Positions 1-7,029 of a stretch of DNA of 13,672 bases are shown piece by piece. The DNA comes from Myxococcales bacterium (GTDB taxonomy: Bacteria > Myxococcota > Polyangia > Fen-1088): assembly GCA_003153875.1 (NCBI GenBank), contig PMBY01000043.1:1-13672 (forward strand). The letters run 5' to 3'. The first letter of the stretch is position 1. Every line of letters begins with the position of its first letter. A program made the translations under genes and the position numbers. Under the pieces are notes generated by a model, which was given only the letters and a program-made list of their open reading frames with translations, was not told the origin of the DNA and searched no databases.

Positions 1-297
1 CTGGGCGCCTATCTCCTTGGCCTGTGGGGATTGCCCCACCCCATTATGGAAGCCGTCGCCTACCACAAGGAGCCGCGCCTGCTTGCCCATTCCGCGGTCG
101 AGCTGGTGGACATCATCTACGTCGCTGACCACCTGGCCTCCGAATTGGGAGGCAACCGTACAGTCGAGCAGAAGCTGGATCTCGACTATCTGGCCGGCAT
201 CGGCATCGACGAAGCCCAGCTTTCAGGAATGCGCGCAGCGGCGACGAAGGTTGCCCAAACGACAATGGACGATTCAAGCGAGGACCGACATGCCTGA
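1..297 (+). CDS. HDOD-domain protein, C-terminal fragment (5' end outside window)
   Basis: Reading frame 1 is open from the first base to a TGA at 295-297, giving about 98 residues of a protein that begins upstream of the window. The opening residues (LGAYLLGLWGLPHPIMEAV, then AYHKEP) match the end of an HDOD domain: a helix, a Leu-Trp-Gly-Leu-Pro turn and the helix ending in Tyr-His. HDOD domains are HD-fold relatives without a complete metal site, found in signalling proteins and often fused to a receiver domain. Whether this one carries a receiver cannot be seen. The stop overlaps the next gene's start by 8 bp (290-297), so the two are almost certainly co-transcribed and translationally coupled. 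An internal TTG or ATG could be misread as a start; the homology runs to base 1, so I treat the gene as truncated by the window edge. Confidence 0.8.
   Translation: MGAYLLGLWGLPHPIMEAVAYHKEPRLLAHSAVELVDIIYVADHLASELGGNRTVEQKLDLDYLAGIGIDEAQLSGMRAAATKVAQTTMDDSSEDRHA
280..284 (+). promoter_or_regulatory. ribosome binding site of the REC/HD-GYP-like regulator
   Basis: GAGGA lies 5 nt before the ATG at 290. It supports that ATG as the true start, inside the end of the preceding gene, rather than the much longer open frame that begins near base 17. Confidence 0.6.
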
Positions 298-1471
298 GCA
301 AACCCATATACTGTGTGTTGACGACGAGCCCAGAGTGCTGGAAGGACTGGTCTTGAACCTGCGGCGCTACTACCGGGTTTCGACCGCGATCAATGGCCAG
401 AAGGGATTGGCCATCATCGACGGAGACGATCCGCCTGCGGTGGTGGTCTCGGACATGCGCATGCCCGAAATGGATGGCGCGGCTTTCTTGAGCCAGGTCA
501 AGCAGCGTTCGCCTGACACCGTCCGCATCTTGCTTACCGGACAGGCCGACCTCGATTCCGCGATCGCGGCGGTCAACCACGGACAGGTCTTTCGATTTCT
601 GACCAAGCCGTGCAGTCCCCAGATATTCCTTTCCGCCATCCAGGCCGCGGCCGACCAACACCGGCTGATCACGGCCGAGAGAGAGTTGCTGGAAAAGACG
701 TTGCGCGGAAGCATCAAGGCTCTCACTGAGATTCTATCGCTCACCAACCCTCTTGCCTTCGGCCGCGCCATGCGCCTCAAGGGACAGGCGTCGGACCTGG
801 TCGCCGGTCTCGGCGTGCCGCTCACCTGGCAGATCGAGGTGGCGGTCATGCTATCGCAGATCGGCTGCGTCACCCTTCCCGCTGCAACCAATGAGAAGCT
901 CTACTACGGCAAGCCGCTCAATGCCGAGGAAACTGAGCTGACCCAACGTCTGCCGGCCTTGTCTCTCCAGCTTCTGGAGAGCATTCCGCGGCTTGAGGCC
1001 GTGCGGGCCATCTTGCAGGCGCAGGACCAGAATTTCGACGGCTCGGGCCCTGCACACAGTGCTGTGCAGGGCGAGTCGATCCCTTTGGGCGCTCGCATTC
1101 TCAGGCTCGTCCTCGACTACGACACGCTTGAGGCGGCAGGCAGCGATCCCGCTCTCGCCATCGGCACCTTGCAGGGTCGAAAAGGCCGCTACGATCCGAA
1201 ACTGCTAGAAGTCTTGGCCCGCCTGAAGAGCAAGACGGTCACGCAGGGGCTGAGCGAGGTCGGACTGGCGGCTGTGCGGCCTGGGATGTTCCTGGTCCAG
1301 GATGTGATGTCGACCACCGGCCTGCTGCTGGTGGCTCGCGGCCACGAAGTAACACCCGGGCTCTTGTACCGTCTGCGCAACATGGCCCCGGGCAGCATAC
1401 GGGAGCCGCTGGTGGTCTTTGCCCCAGCCGAACCAAAGAGAACCACGCTGATAGGGCGAAGCGTGGTGTGA
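290..1471 (+). CDS. Response regulator: receiver domain + degenerate HD-GYP-like domain
   Basis: A 393-aa cytoplasmic regulator. Residues 5-125 form a complete receiver: acidic pair D11/D12, phospho-acceptor D55 in VVVSDMRMPEMDG, T83 in LLTG, and K106 in FLTKP. Residues about 140-315 align by eye with the HD-GYP phosphodiesterase fold of RpfG-type regulators, which cleave cyclic-di-GMP. Here the metal-binding HD is replaced (LHDIG becomes LSQIG, S189/Q190), the HHE region reads QDQN, and the GYP signature reads DGSGPA (250-255). The part after the signature (IPLGARILRLVLDYDTL) is well preserved. Residues 320-380 form a tail of the kind found in this family (PGMFLVQDV, LLLVARGHEVT). Family knowledge implies phosphorylation-controlled output; loss of the metal ligands implies binding or scaffolding rather than hydrolysis. 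The start is the RBS-supported ATG overlapping the HDOD gene. The likely partner is the kinase 28 bp downstream. Confidence 0.88.
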   Translation: MPEQTHILCVDDEPRVLEGLVLNLRRYYRVSTAINGQKGLAIIDGDDPPAVVVSDMRMPEMDGAAFLSQVKQRSPDTVRILLTGQADLDSAIAAVNHGQVFRFLTKPCSPQIFLSAIQAAADQHRLITAERELLEKTLRGSIKALTEILSLTNPLAFGRAMRLKGQASDLVAGLGVPLTWQIEVAVMLSQIGCVTLPAATNEKLYYGKPLNAEETELTQRLPALSLQLLESIPRLEAVRAILQAQDQNFDGSGPAHSAVQGESIPLGARILRLVLDYDTLEAAGSDPALAIGTLQGRKGRYDPKLLEVLARLKSKTVTQGLSEVGLAAVRPGMFLVQDVMSTTGLLLVARGHEVTPGLLYRLRNMAPGSIREPLVVFAPAEPKRTTLIGRSVV

Positions 1472-1499
1472 AGATGACCACGCCTTGCAAGAGCTAGCG

Positions 1500-2903
1500 A
1501 TGCTTCATCGGCTGCTCCAACCGCAATTGCGTCAGCTTGGGCTGGACGAAGAAACGCCGCCAAGCAAAGAAGCGTGGAAAGCGCTGGTCGATGAGATTGG
1601 CCGTGCCTACCAAGCAATCGAGCGCGAGCGAGATTTGGTCGAACAGTCGGTCGAACTGGCGTCGCATGAGGTTCAGGAGCTGAAGGTAAAGCTGTCCCGG
1701 GAACACGAGAAGCTCACAGATGTTCTGCGGGCCGCGCCGGTCGGACTGGCCATCGCTGACTGGGAAGGCCGCTTCATCGAGATCAATAGGGCGCTCGAAG
1801 ACATCATCGGGTTCTCTCCGCAGGAAACGCTCGCCAAGTTTCTTTGGGAGTTCATGCCACCCGACGAAGGGGCAGCCACCCAGGGAGTGTACAAAGAACT
1901 CAATTCGGGAAAGCTGTCGACGAATCGGGAGCAACGTCGGCTGATCGCCAAGGATGGACATGTGGTGCTCGCCGACGTTGGGCTGACGGCGCTTCGGGAC
2001 GATGAGGAAGAGGCGGCGTTCGTGATCGCAAGCTTCGTGGATGTCACCGCGCAAAACCAACTCGAAATTGAACTGCGCCATTCCCAGAAACTGGAGTCTA
2101 TTGGCCAATTGGCGGCTGGGATCGCGCACGAGATCAATACGCCTATCCAATTTGTCGGGGACAACGTCAATTTTCTATCGGGTGCGTTTGAGCAACTCAT
2201 CGCGCTGTGTGACAGCTACCGAACAGCGTGCGCGAAGGCGGCGGGCGCCCCCTTGTCCGCGAAAGACCTCGAAGGGCTGAAGCAGCAGGAAGACCTGGCC
2301 GACCTCGAGTACCTCCGGACGAATGTCGTCACCTCAATTGCCTCGACCCTTGATGGCGTCGGCCGGGTTGCGAGGATCGTGAAGTCCATGAAGGCTTTCG
2401 CCCATCCGGATCGCGGCGAGCGCGCCACGGCCGATCTGAATGCAGCGTTGCGCGACACGCTGACCGTGGCCACCAACGAGCTGAAGTACGTGGCCACGGT
2501 CGAGATGGATTTCGGGAAGATTCCCGCGGTACCGTGTTTCGTGAGCGATCTCAATCAGGTCTTCTTGAACCTGCTGGTGAATGCCGCACATGCCATCGGC
2601 GATGTGGTCGGCCAGACCGGTCAACGTGGTGTTATCCGAGTGCGCACGTATCTGGAAGGAAGCGTGGTGGTCGTTGCCATCAGCGACACGGGCACCGGGA
2701 TCCCCGAGACCGTGCGCGGCAGGATCTTCGACCCGTTCTTCACCACCAAAGAGGTTGGCAAAGGCACAGGACAGGGGTTGGCCCTGGCCCGTGCGGTGGT
2801 GGTCGACCAGCACGGCGGTTCGTTGACTTTCGAAACCGAGATGGGCAAGGGCACGACGTTTTTCGTTCGCATCCCGTTCGACTTCTCGGAGGTCCAGGAC
2901 TGA
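1500..2903 (+). CDS. Soluble PAS-domain sensor histidine kinase
   Basis: A 467-aa kinase with no membrane segment. Residues 1-75 are a helical, coiled-coil-prone lead-in (MLHRLLQPQLRQLGLD, a typical start for this type). A PAS domain spans about 70-190 (VLRAAPVGLAIADWEGRFIE to FVDVTAQNQ). The phospho-acceptor helix is IGQLAAGIAHEINTPI with H210. A long insert of about 60 residues separates it from the second dimerisation helix (VGRVARIVKSMKAFA). The ATPase domain has an N-box (LNLLVNAAHAI, N361), G1 (DTGTGI, 396-401), F-box (DPFFTTK, 411-417) and G2 (GTGQGLALA). ATG 1500 is chosen over an in-frame TTG at 1485 because AAGAG sits 6 nt upstream and the protein then begins at the conserved MLHRLL. 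It lies between its probable response regulator (28 bp) and a TonB receptor (19 bp), which suggests it senses a cytoplasmic consequence of what that receptor imports. Confidence 0.93.
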   Translation: MLHRLLQPQLRQLGLDEETPPSKEAWKALVDEIGRAYQAIERERDLVEQSVELASHEVQELKVKLSREHEKLTDVLRAAPVGLAIADWEGRFIEINRALEDIIGFSPQETLAKFLWEFMPPDEGAATQGVYKELNSGKLSTNREQRRLIAKDGHVVLADVGLTALRDDEEEAAFVIASFVDVTAQNQLEIELRHSQKLESIGQLAAGIAHEINTPIQFVGDNVNFLSGAFEQLIALCDSYRTACAKAAGAPLSAKDLEGLKQQEDLADLEYLRTNVVTSIASTLDGVGRVARIVKSMKAFAHPDRGERATADLNAALRDTLTVATNELKYVATVEMDFGKIPAVPCFVSDLNQVFLNLLVNAAHAIGDVVGQTGQRGVIRVRTYLEGSVVVVAISDTGTGIPETVRGRIFDPFFTTKEVGKGTGQGLALARAVVVDQHGGSLTFETEMGKGTTFFVRIPFDFSEVQD

Positions 2904-2909
2904 AGACTT

Positions 2910-2917
2910 GGGGGAGG
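2910..2917 (+). promoter_or_regulatory. strong ribosome binding site of the first TonB receptor
   Basis: GGGGGAGG, 5 nt before the ATG at 2923. It decides the start: an in-frame TTG at 2908 would place the initiator upstream of this Shine-Dalgarno sequence, so ATG 2923 is preferred. Confidence 0.75.
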
Positions 2918-2922
2918 CTCCA

Positions 2923-5235
2923 ATGGTGCGAGATCTGTATCGAGACCTGTGGTCGGCTGCCGTGTTGACGGCAGGCATTCTGGTCGCGAACGTGGCGGCA
3001 GCAGGGAGCGAGATTGCGAAGACGCCCAGTGAAGAAACGGCGGCCCCGGCGGAGGGGATGGCCGCGGCCAGCGCGCCACCTCCGGATGCCGGTGCGGCTG
3101 ATGCGATTCCGCCTGCCCCGGCGCGGGAGATGGCCGCGCCCAATGCGCCATCCTCGGAGGCCGGTGCGGTTGGTGCGAATGCGCCTGCCCCGGCAGGAGA
3201 AATGGCCGCGGCCACCAGGCCAGCGGCAGCGACTGCAACCCCTACCTCAGTTTCGCCCGAGGCGAAGAGTGCGTTCGACGACCTTTCGCTCTCGCAACTG
3301 CTCGACGTCAGCGTCGTGTCGAGCAAACGCTCCGAGTCGACTGCCGATGCCCCGTCTTCAATCACCGTCCTCACAGCGGAGAGAATCGCCGCCCTCGGGT
3401 TGAAGACGCTCAATGACGTTCTTCAGTTGGTGCCTGGCTTTGACGTGCGGCGTTCCAGGGAGCAGGTCCAGCTCATTACGGTTCGCGGGGTCACTAGTGA
3501 ACTCAACGAGCACTTGCTCATCATGATCGATGGCGTGCGGCTCGGCACTCTCTATGAGGGTGGAGCAGGCAAAGACGTGCGTCAGATCAACCTCACAGAC
3601 GTGCAGCGCATAGAGATCATTCGCGGTCCCGGCTCGGCACTCTACGGCACGGGCGCGTTTGCCGCCGTGGTCAGCGTGATTACCAAGAAGGGCTCGGATA
3701 CAAAGGGGATTCACGTGACAGGCGAGGTTGGATCGTATGGGACCGCGGTTGCCGACGTGACGGCTGGACAGAAGTTCGGGGACTTCAACCTCAATGGTCA
3801 CTTCGGCTACGCGGAAAGCCACGGCGAGACCTTCTTCATCGCCCAGGACGACGCCGGCATTTCGGGCAACATCCGCGATCCGTACAAGGAGTTCTCGGGC
3901 AATCTCAAGCTTGGATACAGGGACATCCTCGAGCTGACTGTCAACCTCTCACACCAGGTGAATTCGGCCTTCATCACCACAGGCGACGTCATGGACGCCA
4001 ATAGCTATGGGAAGGCGACCTGGATAGTCACCAGCCTCGACCACCACCACGACTTCAGCAAGACTCTGACATGGCAGACCAAGCTCTTCACCGCCTACCA
4101 CCAGCGGGGGCCCTCTGTGGCCTTGTTGTGGCCGCCAGGACTGCAGCCTTCCGGCAAATTCCCCGATGGCCAGTACGGACATCCCTATCTCACGGACATG
4201 CGCCATGGCCTCGACACCTACGTGAGCTACGCGCCGATTCAGAACATGACCCTGATTGCGGGTGCGGCGGCCGAACTCTCGACGACGAGCAACCAGGACC
4301 ACGTGTCCAACGGTCCAGACTATACGGGCATCCCCGCGACGACGTTCTACACGACCCCCAACCGCACGGTCCTTGCCGGCTACGCGCAAGGTGACTATCG
4401 ATTCTTCAAGGGTCTCAAACTCACGGCCGGCGTGCGCTACGATCACTACAACGACTTCGGCGGAACCACGAATCCCAGGGTGGCCCTTGTCTACAACTAC
4501 CGCGATAAGGCCTGGGCCAAGGCCCTGTTTGCAAGGGCGTTCCGAGCGCCGAACTACCGTGAGCTCCACGCCACCACGCCAACGCTCACCGGCAATCCGA
4601 ACAGCAAGGCCGAGACCATCATGACCGGAGAACTCGTGTTCGGCTTCGCTCCCTGGCGTCAGCTGGCCGCAACGGTCAGTTTGTTCGACAGCCAGGTCAC
4701 GAACTTGATCTTCAAGGCCCCAACGGCAACCAAAGGCGTGTCTACCTTCGAGAACCGCGGCAATCTCGACGCTCTAGGCGTCGAAGCGGAGATCAGAACG
4801 GAGATCCTTCCCGGCCTCGAGGTCGCCGGCAACTACACCTATGTCCACTCCAAGAGCTCGGACCTTGGCAACACCTACGACACGCCGCTCGTGTCGCATC
4901 ATGCTGCCAACTTCACCATCTCACGCGATCTCTACCATCACGTCCGCCTGTCCGTTCTGGGCGAGTACAGAAGCGCCAAGGCCCGCTACCTGGTGGCCAA
5001 TGACCCCACCACCGACATACGACCGCCTTGCGGCGAGGCGCTGGTGATGGGTGCCTTCGCCAAGATCTACGATCTGGCCGAAGGCGTGGCCGGCTACGTC
5101 AGGGTGACGAACATGTTCGATATCCAGTACCAGACGCCGTCTACCTATCCGCCCAAAGTCACTGGCGTGATTCCCGACGATATCCACAACCGGGGCATCG
5201 AGGTTCAAGCCGGGCTTACCTACGACTTCCGCTAG
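2923..5235 (+). CDS. TonB-dependent outer-membrane receptor with Ala/Pro repeat linker
   Basis: A 770-aa outer-membrane receptor for energy-dependent uptake. Residues 1-27 look like a signal peptide (basic start, hydrophobic WSAAVLTAGILVANVAAA). Residues 28-115 are an Ala/Pro-rich linker containing a 24-residue tandem repeat (each copy starting MAA at residues 46, 70 and 94). The plug follows: LSLSQLLDVSVVSSKR, DAPSSITVLT, the LLIMIDGVRLGT segment, and the canonical VQRIEIIRGPGSALYGTGAF with A-VVSVITKKG (about 227-256). The rest is barrel, rich in alternating aromatic strands, with the usual NPRVALVYNYRDK and FRAPNYRELH motifs and a C-terminal strand ending YDFR. No classical TonB box is obvious; DVSVVSS near 128-134 is the best candidate. 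It sits 19 bp after the kinase in the same orientation, so probably in its operon. The ligand is unknown: siderophore, cobalamin, metal and carbohydrate receptors all share these features. Confidence 0.93.
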   Translation: MVRDLYRDLWSAAVLTAGILVANVAAAGSEIAKTPSEETAAPAEGMAAASAPPPDAGAADAIPPAPAREMAAPNAPSSEAGAVGANAPAPAGEMAAATRPAAATATPTSVSPEAKSAFDDLSLSQLLDVSVVSSKRSESTADAPSSITVLTAERIAALGLKTLNDVLQLVPGFDVRRSREQVQLITVRGVTSELNEHLLIMIDGVRLGTLYEGGAGKDVRQINLTDVQRIEIIRGPGSALYGTGAFAAVVSVITKKGSDTKGIHVTGEVGSYGTAVADVTAGQKFGDFNLNGHFGYAESHGETFFIAQDDAGISGNIRDPYKEFSGNLKLGYRDILELTVNLSHQVNSAFITTGDVMDANSYGKATWIVTSLDHHHDFSKTLTWQTKLFTAYHQRGPSVALLWPPGLQPSGKFPDGQYGHPYLTDMRHGLDTYVSYAPIQNMTLIAGAAAELSTTSNQDHVSNGPDYTGIPATTFYTTPNRTVLAGYAQGDYRFFKGLKLTAGVRYDHYNDFGGTTNPRVALVYNYRDKAWAKALFARAFRAPNYRELHATTPTLTGNPNSKAETIMTGELVFGFAPWRQLAATVSLFDSQVTNLIFKAPTATKGVSTFENRGNLDALGVEAEIRTEILPGLEVAGNYTYVHSKSSDLGNTYDTPLVSHHAANFTISRDLYHHVRLSVLGEYRSAKARYLVANDPTTDIRPPCGEALVMGAFAKIYDLAEGVAGYVRVTNMFDIQYQTPSTYPPKVTGVIPDDIHNRGIEVQAGLTYDFR
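3058..3204 (+). repeat. 72-bp in-frame tandem repeat coding the Ala/Pro linker
   Basis: The segment starting ATGGCCGCG occurs at 3058, 3130 and 3202, exactly 72 bp apart. It gives two full 24-codon units plus the start of a third. Within the units GCCGGTGCGG and GCGCCA also recur at matching offsets, and the units are diverged in other codons. The encoded unit is roughly MAA-x-x-AP-x-x-AGA-x-x-A-x-PAPA-x-E. Confidence 0.85.
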
Positions 5236-5285
5236 AGACGCGGGACGCTCAAGTGGACGCCGCATCTGTCGATGAGGATCCTATC

Positions 5286-5326
5286 TTGGCCAGCCATTTG
5301 GCCAAGACTTGGCCGTGGTTGGCCAA
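5286..5326 (+). promoter_or_regulatory. Array of four TTGGCC boxes at helical spacing
   Basis: TTGGCC occurs at 5286-5291, 5298-5303, 5309-5314 and 5319-5324, with start-to-start spacing of 12, 11 and 10 bp. Three copies continue with A, and two of those with AA. TGGCCA and TTGGCCAA are self-complementary, so copies can also pair with one another. The array lies in the 155-bp gap between the first TonB receptor and the mini-protein/porin pair, about 65-105 bp upstream of the mini-protein start. A cooperative regulator-binding site or an RNA fold in the intercistronic leader would both fit. No clear -35/-10 pair was found beside it. Confidence 0.45.
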
Positions 5327-5390
5327 CCCGTCCGTTCCTTGGTCAACGGTTCGACAGTTCGATGCACGCCGGTTCCCTGGGGAAAATGCC

Positions 5391-5636
5391 ATGCGACGTC
5401 TCGCGATCGCCTTTGCATTGGGATTGACGCTCTACCCAATGCCGCAGGCATCTGCCGGGAAGGTCGACAGCGTGAAGCAGGCCGTGAAGGAAAAGTGCAA
5501 CAAGGAGATCCCCATCGAGATCCTGCGGGACTCGGTGGTCAGAGCCTACGATTGCCAGTCTGATCAGGAAGTGACAGTTGCCTCCTGCAAGATCAAGTGC
5601 CTCAAAGGCGGCTCTGGAAATGTCGTGGGCCAATGA
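5391..5636 (+). CDS. Small exported four-cysteine protein, unknown function
   Basis: An 81-aa protein that I do not recognise. Residues 1-22 form a clear signal peptide (MRR, hydrophobic AIAFALGLTL, cleavage after ASA), leaving a mature chain of about 59 residues. The mature part is charged and Lys-rich, with four cysteines at 36, 55, 66 and 70, the last two as a CxxxC. An even number of cysteines in an exported protein suggests two disulphides; a metal or heme site is less likely because there is no CxxCH. GGGGA lies about 8 nt before the ATG. The stop overlaps the porin start as ATGA (5633-5636), which implies translational coupling and co-production. A longer in-frame extension back into the receptor gene exists but has no signal sequence at its start, so this ATG is preferred. 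Confidence 0.75.
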   Translation: MRRLAIAFALGLTLYPMPQASAGKVDSVKQAVKEKCNKEIPIEILRDSVVRAYDCQSDQEVTVASCKIKCLKGGSGNVVGQ

Positions 5637-6943
5637 AAGGCGTGGCGATTCTGTCAGTTCTCACTTTGGCCGCAGTACCCTCGGCCCAAGCCGACGACAG
5701 TGCGTCCAAAATCGACAGTCTTAGTGAGAGAGTCACCGAGCTCGAAGCTGCCCAGGCGCTCGATCACACGCACGTCTCAGGTGTCTTCATCAACCGCTTT
5801 GAGGACTTCAGGACCAGCTATGGCGTCCCAGGGCAGGCGCGAGACAAAGATAGGCTGGATACGTTCAGCACCTACCTGGCCCTGAACCTGAACTTCGATG
5901 TGACCGAGCATCTCAAACTCTACACCACGCTGGGCATGAGCAAGTTTTGGCAGAACGACGGCCGTAATGAGTATGCCGGTGGTTGGCAAGCATCCGAGGG
6001 CGGCTCGTTCGGCTATGCCGGTTCCACCGTCCGGGTGGATCGTGCCTATATGGCCTATACTTTCTCCTTCCCTCTCACCCTGGCCATTGGACGGATGCCC
6101 ACTAACTACGGCGTGCCCATCAATCAGCTGGACGGGCTGGCCCGCGAGGGCACCTATCCGCGATTCGCGTATAACGCGATCTTCGACGGCATTGCGGCGA
6201 TCCTCGATTTCTCGCGCTACCTCCCCCGTGGAAACAGCCTGAAACTCCGCACATTCTACACCCCCAATATCAACATCGACAAGAGCACCCGGACCCGCCA
6301 ATTGACCGACGGGACGGTCAAGGTAGAGTCGAATACGCCTCAATATGCAATTCTGGCGGAATTCACCAGCACGCGCCTCTCGCCCATCGTCGACACACTC
6401 AGCCTTTACCACATGTTTTACCAGTACAGCCACTTCTACAATGACGGTAGCAATACCCCAGCGACACCCGGCGCAGCCCCCAATAACCCGCTGGACTCGG
6501 CCATTGCCAACATGGTCTATCTGGGTTTGGAAGGCATAGGCCACATCGGCCTCAACGCCTCGGTGAGTGCACTCTTCTACTACGACACCACCACGTCTTT
6601 GGATGGCAGCAGTTCCACCACCGCCTTCAGCCAGGCCTACCTGCTCAACGTGAACCAGCGACTTGATTTCCTCCTGACCGGCAGCGTAGTCGGCTTCGAA
6701 CTCATCAAGACAGATGCGAATTTCTATCTCGACGAGTGGACCTATCTCAGCGTGATGCCGTTCTACTCATCGCCGGCGAGCCGAGGGTTGCATGTTTTCG
6801 CTTCGGTTCCGCTCGCCGAGAAACTTCGTGTGCGCGTGGGTTGGTATCGCCTTCACTCCGACCCGTACGACGATATCGCATTCAGCTCTGCCTTCGAGAC
6901 TGACAGCAACTCCTTCTACGTGCAATTGCGCCTCGGATTCTGA
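5633..6943 (+). CDS. Outer-membrane beta-barrel porin with N-terminal coiled coil
   Basis: A 436-aa outer-membrane protein. Residues 1-20 are a signal peptide ending AQA. Residues about 24-40 form a short heptad-like helix (KIDSLSERVTELEAAQ), as seen in trimeric or periplasm-anchored porins. The remainder is barrel-like: many short segments of alternating aromatic residues, such as LKLYTTLGMSKFW, YMAYTFSF and LRVRVGWYRLHSD, and a last strand FYVQLRLGF with the terminal Phe recognised by the BAM machinery. Length and layout resemble the DUF3373-like or LbtU-like porin group, but I assign this only tentatively. It is translationally coupled to the four-cysteine protein, so that protein may be a partner or plug of the pore. 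The gene ends 86 bp before the convergent lipoprotein gene. Confidence 0.8.
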   Translation: MKGVAILSVLTLAAVPSAQADDSASKIDSLSERVTELEAAQALDHTHVSGVFINRFEDFRTSYGVPGQARDKDRLDTFSTYLALNLNFDVTEHLKLYTTLGMSKFWQNDGRNEYAGGWQASEGGSFGYAGSTVRVDRAYMAYTFSFPLTLAIGRMPTNYGVPINQLDGLAREGTYPRFAYNAIFDGIAAILDFSRYLPRGNSLKLRTFYTPNINIDKSTRTRQLTDGTVKVESNTPQYAILAEFTSTRLSPIVDTLSLYHMFYQYSHFYNDGSNTPATPGAAPNNPLDSAIANMVYLGLEGIGHIGLNASVSALFYYDTTTSLDGSSSTTAFSQAYLLNVNQRLDFLLTGSVVGFELIKTDANFYLDEWTYLSVMPFYSSPASRGLHVFASVPLAEKLRVRVGWYRLHSDPYDDIAFSSAFETDSNSFYVQLRLGF

Positions 6944-6959
6944 CCACCATCTCGCGGAC

Positions 6960-6985
6960 CGTGAATCGAGGTTGGCTGTTTCACG
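6960..6985. terminator. Possible hairpin between convergent genes
   Basis: CGTGAA (6960-6965) and TTCACG (6980-6985) form a 6-bp inverted repeat with a 14-nt loop, 17 bp after the porin stop and in the 86-bp space between converging genes. There is no U-run on either strand, so intrinsic termination is doubtful; position is the main support. Confidence 0.22.
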
Positions 6986-7029
6986 ACCGAGCGTAGAGAG
7001 GCCAGGGAACCGGATTGAAGGGGGCCGAC

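Noticed and set aside
17..289. Long + strand frame continuing upstream of the response regulator
   Set aside because: It is out of frame with the HDOD fragment; its product before the ATG at 290 is Ser/Trp/Arg-rich without domain character, and the receiver domain starts right at the RBS-supported ATG.
1485..1499. TTG start for the PAS kinase
   Set aside because: The ATG at 1500 has a better-placed AAGAG and begins with the family-typical MLHRLL segment.
2334..3413. 359-codon open frame on the - strand
   Set aside because: It is antisense to the end of the PAS kinase and the start of the TonB receptor. Its Ala/Gly-rich part is simply the reverse of the linker repeat.
5028..5390. Upstream in-frame extension of the four-cysteine protein
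   Set aside because: The open frame reaches back into the receptor gene in another frame, but only the ATG at 5391 gives a signal peptide and has a Shine-Dalgarno sequence.
6944..7029. Strong bidirectional terminator between convergent genes
   Set aside because: Only a 6-bp stem without a U-tract was found; listed as a low-confidence hairpin rather than a firm terminator.
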